Below, one piece after another: positions 36,113 through 44,209 of a stretch of DNA of 64,000 bases. The notes under the pieces were generated by a model that saw only the letters and a program-made list of their open reading frames with translations, had not been told where the DNA came from and searched no databases. A program made the translations under genes and the position numbers. The DNA comes from Sphingobacterium nematocida. Lineage in GTDB: Bacteria; Bacteroidota; Bacteroidia; Sphingobacteriales; Sphingobacteriaceae. Position 1 is the stretch's first letter; the number at the start of each line of letters is the position of its first letter. The stretch spans positions 50,361-114,360 of the forward strand of contig NZ_FUZF01000018.1 of the NCBI RefSeq assembly GCF_900168125.1, given 5' to 3'.

Positions 36113-37189
36113 TTAATGATGCTCTGGGTGCTCCTCTACCGCCATACCAATAAATAGCGAAGACAACATTGTAAAAATGAAGGCCTGTAAGAAAGAAACC
36201 AATAGCTTTAAAACAAAGATGATCAACGTCAATAGCATGGAGATACCAATACTACCACCTAACGTCAATTGACTCTGAAATAAGTAAATTACTGCAATGA
36301 AACCCATGATCACAAAGTGCCCTGCAGTCATATTTGCAAACAAACGTAGCATTAACGAGAATGGTTTCGTAAAGATACCCAACAACTCGATAGGAGCTAA
36401 CAAAATTTTGAAAGGAACAGGAACACCTGGCATCCAAAAAATATGCTTCCAATATGCTTTATTTGCTTTAATATTAGTAATTAAGAAAGTAACAATAGCC
36501 AAACCAAATGTTACTGTAATGTTTCCTGTCACGTTGAAACCAATTGGTGTAAGACCCATTAAGTTTAACAAGAAGATCAAAAAGAATACGGATAACAAAT
36601 AAGGCATAAACTCTTTGTAACGGTGTCCAATATTAGGACGAGCCATTTCATCACGTACATAAATAATCAGTGGCTCCAAGATACGCCCAATACCCGTAGG
36701 GATAGCGTTAACGCTCTTTTTATATGTTTTCGCCAAGCTCAAGAATGCCCAGAACAACAAGATTGTAGCAATGATTAAACCTGCAACATTTTTCGTGATC
36801 GAGAAATCCCAAGGTTTTGCATTGGTCGGATGACCTTTTTCATCATAAGTTATAGTACCTGCCACATCAGTTTTGTAAATTTTGCCGTGGTATAACTTAT
36901 AAAACTGTCCATCCTTCTCAACAATAGCTTCACCATGATGAAACTCAGCAGAAGAGAATACTTTCAAACCATTATCAATCAAAATAACCGGCAACGCAAA
37001 ACCATAATGTTTGCCTGAGGCTTTGTGACTGAACAAGGAAAAGTAATAATCATCTTTGACGTGATGTTGGGAATAAGCCGTTATTTCCTCCGGCGTAGAA
37101 ATTTCTGAAGCCTGAGCTCGAACTGTGAACGGATTAACTGTAAAGAAGATTACTGTAAAAAGCAAAATTGCTCTCTTAAGACTCACCAT
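36113..37189 (-). CDS. atpB: F1F0 ATP synthase a subunit
   Basis: The 358-residue protein has an N-terminal signal-like helix and an extra periplasmic region to about residue 130, which is typical of Bacteroidota. The membrane core follows. The essential arginine is R282 in SLMLRLFANMTAGH, and LLNLMGLTPIGFNVTGN marks the fourth segment region. It forms the proton half-channels against the c ring. A promoter with both -33 and -7 elements lies directly upstream, so the structural genes can be expressed apart from the two upstream genes. Confidence 0.95.
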   Translation of the reverse strand: MVSLKRAILLFTVIFFTVNPFTVRAQASEISTPEEITAYSQHHVKDDYYFSLFSHKASGKHYGFALPVILIDNGLKVFSSAEFHHGEAIVEKDGQFYKLYHGKIYKTDVAGTITYDEKGHPTNAKPWDFSITKNVAGLIIATILLFWAFLSLAKTYKKSVNAIPTGIGRILEPLIIYVRDEMARPNIGHRYKEFMPYLLSVFFLIFLLNLMGLTPIGFNVTGNITVTFGLAIVTFLITNIKANKAYWKHIFWMPGVPVPFKILLAPIELLGIFTKPFSLMLRLFANMTAGHFVIMGFIAVIYLFQSQLTLGGSIGISMLLTLIIFVLKLLVSFLQAFIFTMLSSLFIGMAVEEHPEHH

Positions 37190-37224
37190 TTTAGACTACT
37201 ATATGAATAATGAAAAATTTTGGG

Positions 37225-37259
37225 CAAAAATACAACTTTATTTGGCATAAAATACCAAA
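37225..37259 (-). promoter_or_regulatory. internal promoter for atpB-E-F-H-A-G
   Basis: On the minus strand a -33 TTTG (37259-37256) is followed after 23 bp by TATTTTTG (37232-37225), matching both halves of the Bacteroidota consensus. The -33 box sits in an imperfect palindrome, TTTGGCAT-AAA-ATACCAAA (37241-37259, plus strand), that could be an operator. The predicted leader is about 30 nt. Confidence 0.6.
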
Positions 37260-37275
37260 TGACTAAAACTTTTTG

Positions 37276-37683
37276 TTATTTTTTTTCAACAGTGCTATCC
37301 TCTTGATTCAAAGCCTGAAAGGCGATGAAAACATCGAAAAACAAAAACAGAAAAAACACAACTAAAAAGTTATACTCTATAAAATCATTCTCAAAGACGC
37401 CCAGACCTTTTCGAATGTAAATATACCCTGCAATAACTTTGATCGTCATGATCCCTAAAAAGACAAAACCTAAATTTTTGGGCATTGCCCAATTCGTCAA
37501 CATAATTAAGACTAATGCAAACAAAGAACCTACTGCCCCAACAGCATACATGCCCAATAAGCTATACCCCGATTGCGACCAAAACGCACTCAACTCCATG
37601 CCATCCAAAACCAGATAATGTGCAAAATAAGCCGTTACTGCAAGCAGCACTAACATCAAAATATTTTTTATATAGTTATTCAT
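37276..37683 (-). CDS. ATP synthase-associated membrane protein (DUF6168-like)
   Basis: This small membrane protein of 135 residues has four hydrophobic segments, at about 5-25, 40-62, 70-90 and 105-125. It lies between atpZ and atpB, where Bacteroidota often carry a protein of this type (DUF6168-like, from memory). Its role may be in assembly of F0. I chose the ATG at 37683, preceded by an A-rich stretch; an in-frame ATG at 37710 would add MNSFEYKQK. The region around both start codons is part of a 52-bp tandem repeat. Confidence 0.65.
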   Translation of the reverse strand: MNNYIKNILMLVLLAVTAYFAHYLVLDGMELSAFWSQSGYSLLGMYAVGAVGSLFALVLIMLTNWAMPKNLGFVFLGIMTIKVIAGYIYIRKGLGVFENDFIEYNFLVVFFLFLFFDVFIAFQALNQEDSTVEKK

Positions 37684-37891
37684 CTTTTGTTTGTATTCAA
37701 AGGAATTCATGAGCTCGTTTCACTCGGTTATTCATCTTTTGTTTGTATTCAAAGGAATTCATGAGCTCGTTTCACTCGGTTATTCATCTTTTGTTTGTAT
37801 TCAAAGGAATTATTCATTAGAGTTAACCTCTTGATGGCATTCATGAACTCACTCCATTCGGTTCATGAGCTCGTTTCACTCAGTTATTCAT
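37675..37891 (-). repeat. 52-bp tandem repeats reiterating a gene start region
   Basis: Two full copies (37675-37726, 37727-37778) and a third partial copy (from 37779 to about 37811) are essentially identical. Degenerate related sequence continues to 37891, where it overlaps the atpZ stop codon. On the minus strand each copy carries ATG-AAT-TCC...AAG-ATG-AAT-AAC, the start of the downstream membrane-protein gene. The period is not a multiple of three, so upstream copies encode short frames (MNSFEYKQKMNNRVKRAHEFL then stop) at 37697-37762 and 37749-37817. Confidence 0.85.
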
Positions 37892-38111
37892 TTTTACTAA
37901 TTCTATTGGCCTGCCGAATGAACTGCACCAGCGAAGCTAACACCCCCAACATAGTCAACCCTTTTGTCCACCACCCTCCTTCAACTCCCAATCGTTCATC
38001 AACCCAATCTCCAAGCAAATAACACAAGTAAATTGTTGCCCCCATCTGAAAGGGCATGGACGTAAAAACAATCCACTTACTTACTTTCTTAGAAGATTTT
38101 TCCTCTTTCAT
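37884..38111 (-). CDS. atpZ: AtpZ/AtpI-family ATP synthase accessory protein
   Basis: This 75-residue protein has two membrane helices (about 12-31 and 47-66) and the family pattern GxxIYLCYLLGDWVDERLG. It matches the AtpZ/AtpI family that sits first in F-type ATP synthase operons and helps c-ring assembly or Mg2+ supply. I chose the ATG at 38111 (MKEEKSSKK); a longer frame to 38195 would run through a palindrome and is unlikely to be coding. It is the first gene of the operon. Confidence 0.8.
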   Translation of the reverse strand: MKEEKSSKKVSKWIVFTSMPFQMGATIYLCYLLGDWVDERLGVEGGWWTKGLTMLGVLASLVQFIRQANRISKNE

Positions 38112-38130
38112 ATGTAAATAATTATTCCAT

Positions 38131-38150
38131 GATCCGCCAGCTGGCGGATC
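38131..38150. repeat. 20-bp perfect palindrome in the atp leader
   Basis: GATCCGCCAG/CTGGCGGATC lies 20 bp upstream of the atpZ start. It shares the CCGCCAGYTGGCGG core with the repeat at 12130-12155, so it is probably an interspersed palindromic element. A second inverted repeat in the same leader pairs 38196-38205 with 38243-38252 (one mismatch). Confidence 0.6.
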
Positions 38151-38273
38151 GGTTTGACCTTTAATCGTCATTATCTTGTACCGACGAATCCGCAAGGAAT
38201 ATCCAAAATATTTTCATTCGAGTTTGTGTAGTTTCTGCTACATGGATATTTCAAATGATTAAAGATTGGTCTG

Positions 38274-38281
38274 CAAACTTA
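38274..38281 (-). promoter_or_regulatory. -7 promoter element for the atp operon
   Basis: The minus strand reads TAAGTTTG, matching TAnnTTTG. The leader to atpZ would be about 155 nt and would include the palindrome at 38131-38150 and an inverted repeat at 38196-38252. Confidence 0.45.
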
Positions 38282-38322
38282 GATAAAAAGCTTGGTATTC
38301 GTGCTATATCCGCCTAAATAAT

Positions 38323-40560
38323 TCAACTCCCAGCACCAACTTCCTGATTGGTATCAGAGGTCTCTAAAACCTTCTGTCCAATCTTAATCTCCGGGTATCC
38401 GTACGCATCACCAAGGATCATTTTAATTTCCGAAGAAGACTTACCTTCATTGGTCTTTAGCACCATCAAGATATGATCCAATTTCTCCTTCGAGATAAGA
38501 TCTTCGGCATCGATTTCCGTACCTACATAGTGAATCAGATGACCATAAATAGTACCCTCTACCATCCCTCGCTTGACAGCAATCTGGGCTATATCAAATC
38601 CGTCAAGATACATTTCTAGGGTGACTTGTTTGGTATCGAGCTCCTTACCATCTCCTTCATCGGCGATGGCTACCGTGTCATCCTTCACAATATTCCCCAC
38701 CAAAGCCAAATCTTCAATCCCCTCTTCTTTGGTCAAAGCCGTAGCGATGGTCAGACAATGCTTCAACACTTCATATTTTCTTTTAAAATCTAAAAGTAGA
38801 GCCTTCAACTCCTGAATATATTTTTTGGTACGTTTGCGCACTTGCCATTCCTCAATATGCTGCGCGGTAGCATCGATCAATTCAGACTCCATACGTGGTA
38901 AGAACCACTGGACAGCAGACGATGTACGGTCACATATTTTTTGATAATCAACATCTTCCGGGTTGGCCAGCATACCATACAACTGCGTAACGAATTTATG
39001 AGCCACCCCTTCTTGTTGCTTAACAGCCGTCATCACCACCAACATAAAAGCTTCCACCCCAGGCTTGTTATCAATATTACGATTAGCTAACGAATCACTC
39101 AATTCCTGAACAGCCTCCGTGAGTGTAGTCCATCGAAAACTTTGTAGTAAAATCTGTCCTAAAAAAACGCGTTGACACTGTACCAACACCTTATCCATTT
39201 CTCCTTCATCAAGCAGTTGCTTCATAAAATCAACGACCTGATAATCTGTCCGTATCGCATGTGCTGCTATTTTTGACCGCAACACCAGCCCTTCTAGACC
39301 GGTCAGCCTACTGAGTGCAACATAGACCTGTCCAGAAGCAAACGAAGTACCGGCATCGATAATCGCCTTTTCAAACGTAAGCCCCTGACTTTTATGGATC
39401 GTAATCGCCCAAGCCAGGCGTAACGGATATTGCGAAAAAGTACCCAAAACTTCCTCTTCTATTTTGTCCTCACCTTTATTGTACTTATATTTTATATTCT
39501 CCCAGGTTTCTCGCTTTACCACCACATCTTCTCCTCCGTCTTTGAAGCCCACCACGATTTGATGTTTATCCAACAACAGTTCCTTAACAAAGCCGATCTT
39601 TCCATTAAAATATTTCCGATCTTCACCCACGTCATTTTTGATAAACATGACCTGTGCCCCTTCCTTCAGCGCTAAGGTCTCCTCTGTCGGAAAAGCGCCT
39701 TGCTGAAAATCATCCTTGACAATAGCCTTAATGTTATGCATGCGTCCAGCAAGCTTCACCAGTTCTTCTTGATTTATCTGCTCCGCGATACGGTTATGCG
39801 AAGTCAAAGTAATATACTGGTCATCTTGTGCCGGCACGAATACATCGTGATGATGACTGTTCAATAAATCCAGATCGGCAGCCGTACACTGGTTATTCCG
39901 AATATTGTTGAGCACGGAAATAAACCCTGTATCCTGTTGACGATATATCTGCTGCAGCTCCAACTTAACCAAGGCACTATTTCGCAACACCTTAGCATCA
40001 AAAAAGAACATACTGGAATAATGACTACGCAACACTTGCCATTCGGCATCTTTAACCACAGGAGGTAACTGATAAAGGTCACCTATAAACAGTACCTGAA
40101 CTCCCCCAAAAGGTCGCATATCTCGACGTACAGATTTCAAAATAACATCTATTGCATCCAAGGTATCAGCCCGGACCATAGAAACCTCGTCAATAACTAA
40201 CAATTCTAGCTCCTGTAAGATAGCCCGACGTTGTTTAGTTAATTTAATCGTACTAAAAAGACGGCTTTTATTATAAATATTATGGTCTTGCTCATCCCAT
40301 TTTAAAGCATAATCCTCAATAAAAACACCAAAAGGCAACCAAAACAAAGCATGTAGCGTAGTACCCCCTGCATTCATTGCTGCTACCCCTGTAGGAGCTG
40401 TAATCGCCATTTTTTTATAGCAATTATCTCGTATATAGCGAAGAAAAGTAGTTTTTCCTGTTCCGGCTTTTCCCGTAAGAAACAGGTTTTGGTTTGTCTG
40501 ATTAACAAACGCTACTGCTTTCTTAAAGATTTTATTTTCGTTGTCGTATTGTTGCTTCAT
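38323..40560 (-). CDS. Pif1/RecD-like superfamily 1 helicase with C-terminal HTH domain
   Basis: I chose the ATG at 40560 (MKQQYDNENKIF); an upstream start would add 15 residues across a promoter element. The product has 745 residues. The N half is an SF1B helicase: Walker A GKAGTGKTTF, Walker B VIDEVSMVRADTLD, the GDLYQLPPVV motif and a C-terminal AWAITIHKSQGLTFEKAIID motif VI region. The C-terminal quarter has a helicase-associated helix-turn-helix (VTLEMYLDGFDIAQIAVKRG). It is probably a 5'-3' DNA helicase in repair or replication-fork processing; the exact role is unknown. Confidence 0.85.
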   Translation of the reverse strand: MKQQYDNENKIFKKAVAFVNQTNQNLFLTGKAGTGKTTFLRYIRDNCYKKMAITAPTGVAAMNAGGTTLHALFWLPFGVFIEDYALKWDEQDHNIYNKSRLFSTIKLTKQRRAILQELELLVIDEVSMVRADTLDAIDVILKSVRRDMRPFGGVQVLFIGDLYQLPPVVKDAEWQVLRSHYSSMFFFDAKVLRNSALVKLELQQIYRQQDTGFISVLNNIRNNQCTAADLDLLNSHHHDVFVPAQDDQYITLTSHNRIAEQINQEELVKLAGRMHNIKAIVKDDFQQGAFPTEETLALKEGAQVMFIKNDVGEDRKYFNGKIGFVKELLLDKHQIVVGFKDGGEDVVVKRETWENIKYKYNKGEDKIEEEVLGTFSQYPLRLAWAITIHKSQGLTFEKAIIDAGTSFASGQVYVALSRLTGLEGLVLRSKIAAHAIRTDYQVVDFMKQLLDEGEMDKVLVQCQRVFLGQILLQSFRWTTLTEAVQELSDSLANRNIDNKPGVEAFMLVVMTAVKQQEGVAHKFVTQLYGMLANPEDVDYQKICDRTSSAVQWFLPRMESELIDATAQHIEEWQVRKRTKKYIQELKALLLDFKRKYEVLKHCLTIATALTKEEGIEDLALVGNIVKDDTVAIADEGDGKELDTKQVTLEMYLDGFDIAQIAVKRGMVEGTIYGHLIHYVGTEIDAEDLISKEKLDHILMVLKTNEGKSSSEIKMILGDAYGYPEIKIGQKVLETSDTNQEVGAGS

Positions 40561-40569
40561 GATATACTG

Positions 40570-40597
40570 CAAAAGTAAGCGTTTTGAAGTTCTCAAA
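40570..40597 (-). promoter_or_regulatory. promoter for the helicase gene
   Basis: On the minus strand TTTG (40597-40594) is followed after 16 bp by TACTTTTG (40577-40570). The -7 box ends 9 bp before the ATG at 40560, predicting a nearly leaderless transcript. Confidence 0.5.
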
Positions 40598-40663
40598 AAA
40601 AACAATTAACTTTATGTACTTTCGACTAGAAGTATTAACTTAACCTTTAGAAATATAAAAAAC

Positions 40664-41164
40664 ATGACGTATATAGATAAAACGGAACTATTCAATCAGA
40701 TTGAAGCTAAAATTACCGATGCTGGTTTTACGATCGAAAACGTTGACCAAAACAGGCCTTGGGGAGGATTTTTCGTAATCAACGAAGATCAAGCTCAACA
40801 ATTTGCGAACCAATATTTCGATGGTCTAGACATTAAAGACCTAAAGATATCTGGAAAATTGAGCCCCAAAATCCTAGTTGTAGCACCTTCAAAGAGACTA
40901 TCTTGGCAATATCATCACCGCAGAGCCGAAATTTGGAGAGTCATTCGAGGAGAAGTCGGTGTAGTAACAAGTCCAGATGATAGCGAACATGAACTAAAAA
41001 TATTAAAAGAAGGCGAATTTATCCGCTTGGCACAAGGCGAGCGTCACCGTTTGGTAGGCTTAGGCGAATATGGTGTGATAGCAGAAATATGGCAACACAC
41101 TGATTCAGAAAGTCCTTCCGACGAAGATGATATCGTACGCGTTCAAGACGACTTTGGAAGATAA
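40664..41164 (+). CDS. cupin-domain protein (mannose-6-phosphate isomerase type II-like)
   Basis: The 166-residue protein has a single cupin fold with SWQYHHRRAEIWRVIRGEVGVV and EGEFIRLAQGERHRLVGLG. These are the two metal-binding cupin motifs of the mannose-6-phosphate isomerase/GDP-mannose pyrophosphorylase C-terminal family (PF01050). Such stand-alone proteins are often labelled phosphoheptose isomerase in Bacteroidota. A sugar-phosphate isomerase role is plausible but unproven. It is divergent from the helicase. Confidence 0.75.
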   Translation: MTYIDKTELFNQIEAKITDAGFTIENVDQNRPWGGFFVINEDQAQQFANQYFDGLDIKDLKISGKLSPKILVVAPSKRLSWQYHHRRAEIWRVIRGEVGVVTSPDDSEHELKILKEGEFIRLAQGERHRLVGLGEYGVIAEIWQHTDSESPSDEDDIVRVQDDFGR

Positions 41165-41224
41165 TTAGTCCTTATTCCATCGCAGTGAAACCATACATCT
41201 TATTACAACCTTAAAACAAGTCTT

Positions 41225-42016
41225 ATGTTTCCATACAGATACTTAAAGTTCTGTTTTTTAGGTTTATTAATTTCTATGGTTTCACCTACCTTGGCGCAGA
41301 AATATTGTAAATGGGGAGACAAGGGAACTGATCATCTTTTAAAAACCAATTTATTAAACCTTCCCCTAAAGACGTTTAATCTTGAATACGAACGTTCATT
41401 CAGATCCAACATCAGCATCGGTGTAGATGTGTCTTTCACCCCCAAGCGGGACGTACCTTTCAAAGGTTCTATAATAGACAAGATTACCAATGAAAACGCA
41501 AAGAAAAGCGTCGAAGAAACGCGTTTTAATCAGTTTTCAATAATTCCTCAAGCTCGGTTTTATTTTGGAGATCGAGACGTATTCACCCGGTTTTACACCT
41601 CTCCTTATATCAAATATTCCCGATATCAAACCGGTAGTACCTTATTCTACAACTCCAACGTCGTAAATACAGCAAACTCAACGCTTATCCCTATTGAAGT
41701 TCCAATTTCGGGAAATATTAACACGTTAAGCGCCGGTATAGCAGTGGGATTACAATTCCAGATCCTTAAATCACTTTACCTAGACTGGAAAATCATCGGC
41801 ACCCATTATGGTTTCCTTTTTGGCAAAGGATCTGGAACATCAACCCAAGCACTATCCGAGAACTTACAAGAAGAAATAAGAAAATCTCTTCAAAAACTGG
41901 ATGATCTCCCTTTTTATTCCTTTCCCCATACCGTTACGCAAGATCGTGTCGAGCTAAAACCCAAAGGTGCAAACGTGGGATTCACTTCCGCTATTTCCGT
42001 TGGTTACCGATTTTAG
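41225..42016 (+). CDS. exported DUF3575-like outer-membrane protein
   Basis: The 263-residue product has a signal peptide to about residue 25 (SPTLAQK). A beta-rich body follows, starting HLLKTNLLNLPLKTFNLEYERSF, the typical opening of DUF3575 proteins, and ending in an aromatic SVGYRF. The alternating pattern and terminal phenylalanine suggest an outer-membrane beta-barrel. The function is unknown. It lies 60 bp downstream of the cupin gene in the same direction and could be cotranscribed. Confidence 0.65.
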   Translation: MFPYRYLKFCFLGLLISMVSPTLAQKYCKWGDKGTDHLLKTNLLNLPLKTFNLEYERSFRSNISIGVDVSFTPKRDVPFKGSIIDKITNENAKKSVEETRFNQFSIIPQARFYFGDRDVFTRFYTSPYIKYSRYQTGSTLFYNSNVVNTANSTLIPIEVPISGNINTLSAGIAVGLQFQILKSLYLDWKIIGTHYGFLFGKGSGTSTQALSENLQEEIRKSLQKLDDLPFYSFPHTVTQDRVELKPKGANVGFTSAISVGYRF

Positions 42017-42062
42017 CGGTTACTTTTTGCTTTAGGCATTCGTGAATCCAAAGCATTTTATC

Positions 42063-42070
42063 TAAGTTTG
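42063..42070 (+). promoter_or_regulatory. -7 promoter element for parE
   Basis: TAAGTTTG matches TAnnTTTG and lies 24 bp before the chosen parE ATG at 42095. An upstream in-frame start at 42068 would fall inside this box. Confidence 0.5.
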
Positions 42071-42094
42071 TACATACTTCATATTTTACGGTAC

Positions 42095-43948
42095 ATGACT
42101 ACATATAACGAAGATAGTATACGATCCCTCGACTGGAAAGAACATATCAGACTACGGCCTGGTATGTACATCGGTAAGTTGGGAGATGGTTCTGCCTATG
42201 ACGACGGCATTTATGTTTTATTAAAAGAAGTGGTAGACAATTCCATCGATGAGTTTGTGATGGGAGCAGGAAAAACCATCGACATCACAGTCAATGAGAA
42301 TAAGGTATCCGTGCGGGATTATGGCCGCGGAATTCCTATTGGCTCTGTGGTGGATGTTGTCTCAAAAATAAATACAGGAGGTAAGTACGACAGCAAAGCA
42401 TTCCAAAAGTCCGTTGGTCTGAATGGGGTCGGTACGAAAGCCGTCAACGCTCTTTCGGCAAACTTCACGGTTCAATCCTACCGACAAGGTGTCACCCGCA
42501 TTGCACAATTTGCAAAAGGTGAGCTTACCGAAGATGAACAAAAAGAAACCACACAACGTAACGGTACAGCAGTAACTTTCTACCCAGACGACAGTATATT
42601 CAAACATTATAAGTACCGGGTAGAATTTGTTGAAAATATGATCTGGAATTATGTTTTCCTCAACTCGGGACTTACCATTAACTTCAACGGGCAAAAATTC
42701 ATTTCAGAGAATGGTCTAAAAGATCTTCTTGAGCGCAACGTAGACACTGAAAGCATGCGCTACCCGATTATTCACCTCAAAGGAGAAGATATCGAGATCG
42801 CAATGACCCACGGTCAACAATATGGAGAAGAATATTACTCATTTGTCAACGGACAGCATACCACACAAGGCGGAACGCACCAAGCGGCATTTCGTGAAGC
42901 TTTAGTAAAGACAGTTCGTGAATTCTACAAAAAAGAGTTTGACGCATCTGATATCCGTGCTTCTATAATTGGAGCTATCGCGATCAAGGTACAAGAACCC
43001 GTCTTTGAGTCGCAGACCAAAACCAAACTAGGCTCGCAAAGTATAGGTCCTGAAGGTCCTACGGTACGGACTTTCATCAATGACTTCGTTAAGAAAGCAT
43101 TAGATGATTACCTACACAAAGACTCAACCACGGCTGATGCCTTATTGAAGCGTATCATGCAATCGGAGCGTGAACGTAAAGATATCGCCGGAATTAAGAA
43201 ATTAGCCAACGAACGTGCAAAAAAAGCTTCTGTACACAACAGAAAACTTCGTGACTGCAAGCTACACTTCGGTGATAAAAGTGAAAGAAACCTAGAAACC
43301 ACCCTTTTCATTACCGAGGGAGATTCAGCTTCCGGTTCCATCACCAAATCACGTGATGTACAAACGCAGGCCGTATTCAGTCTCAAAGGAAAACCATTAA
43401 ATAGCTATGGCTTGACCAAAAAGATCGTTTACGAAAATGAAGAGTTCAATCTACTGCAGCACGCTTTAAATATTGAAGACGGTTTAGACGGTCTCCGTTA
43501 TAATAACATCGTGATAGCGACAGATGCCGATGTCGATGGTATGCACATACGCTTGTTATTGATGACTTTCTTTCTGCAATTTTTTCCAGATCTGGTTAAG
43601 GCCGGCCACGTTTCGATTTTACAAACACCCCTATTCCGTGTACGTAATAAAAAAGAAACTATCTATTGCTACTCGGATGAGGAGCGTCAACGTGCCATTG
43701 CCAAATTAGGGAATAAACCCGAAATCACACGATTCAAAGGTCTTGGTGAAATATCTCCCTCCGAATTTGGTTTATTCATCGGAGAAGACATGCGTTTGGA
43801 GCCCGTAATACTTTCAAAAGATAATAGACTACAACAGCTATTAGAGTATTATATGGGCAAAAACACACCCGATAGACAACGACATATTGTAGACAATCTC
43901 CGTGTTGAGATTGATCTTGAAGCCGAGCTCGCTCAAAAAGCTGGCTAA
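42095..43948 (+). CDS. parE: DNA topoisomerase IV subunit B (GyrB/ParE-type)
   Basis: I chose the ATG at 42095 (MTTYNEDSIRSLDWKEHIRLRPGMYIG) because the promoter box overlaps the longer start. The 617-residue subunit supplies ATPase and TOPRIM functions of a type IIA topoisomerase. The GHKL ATPase motif KEVVDNSIDE (E45, N49) and GLNGVGTKAVNALS are present. The TOPRIM acidic residues are E408 in ITEGDSASG and the D477-A-D479-V-D481 cluster. Length and the 'LDWKEHIRLRPGMYIG' opening fit the Bacteroidota ParE group rather than GyrB. No parC-like gene follows in the window. Confidence 0.9.
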   Translation: MTTYNEDSIRSLDWKEHIRLRPGMYIGKLGDGSAYDDGIYVLLKEVVDNSIDEFVMGAGKTIDITVNENKVSVRDYGRGIPIGSVVDVVSKINTGGKYDSKAFQKSVGLNGVGTKAVNALSANFTVQSYRQGVTRIAQFAKGELTEDEQKETTQRNGTAVTFYPDDSIFKHYKYRVEFVENMIWNYVFLNSGLTINFNGQKFISENGLKDLLERNVDTESMRYPIIHLKGEDIEIAMTHGQQYGEEYYSFVNGQHTTQGGTHQAAFREALVKTVREFYKKEFDASDIRASIIGAIAIKVQEPVFESQTKTKLGSQSIGPEGPTVRTFINDFVKKALDDYLHKDSTTADALLKRIMQSERERKDIAGIKKLANERAKKASVHNRKLRDCKLHFGDKSERNLETTLFITEGDSASGSITKSRDVQTQAVFSLKGKPLNSYGLTKKIVYENEEFNLLQHALNIEDGLDGLRYNNIVIATDADVDGMHIRLLLMTFFLQFFPDLVKAGHVSILQTPLFRVRNKKETIYCYSDEERQRAIAKLGNKPEITRFKGLGEISPSEFGLFIGEDMRLEPVILSKDNRLQQLLEYYMGKNTPDRQRHIVDNLRVEIDLEAELAQKAG

Positions 43949-43959
43949 AAAGAAACACC

Positions 43960-43995
43960 TACCTGCAGAAATCATCCTTTCTGCAGGTATATTTC
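43960..43995 (+). terminator. terminator after parE
   Basis: A 12-bp perfect stem, TACCTGCAGAAA with TTTCTGCAGGTA (43960-43971, 43978-43989), has loop TCATCC and is followed by TATTTCC. The next 210 bp hold no gene; a small ACACC/GGTGT hairpin lies at 44137-44155. Confidence 0.8.
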
Positions 43996-44209
43996 CAATA
44001 TCTACCTCAATCCGACTTCCCATCTTCTCTCGATAGCACGTTTATGTTATATCCCTGGGATAGAACCTCTGACCTGATTTTACCAACAATCCCTCTCCCC
44101 ATAAAAACGCATTGAAACCATCAAAAGTGACGAATTACACCTTTTTTAATGGTGTGCAACATTTTTTATTCCACAAATTTTATGGCTCTTTGCATATCAA
44201 AAGATCGCA

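Noticed and set aside
37675..37811. CRISPR-like array
   Set aside because: The 52-bp units are contiguous with no unique spacers and no cas genes are present; they are simple tandem duplications.
37884..38022. Plus-strand 75-codon frame over atpZ
   Set aside because: It is antisense to atpZ and composed partly of the repeat sequence.
38112..38195. N-terminal extension of AtpZ
   Set aside because: The 28 extra codons run through a 20-bp palindrome that recurs elsewhere, and the product without them has the normal family start.
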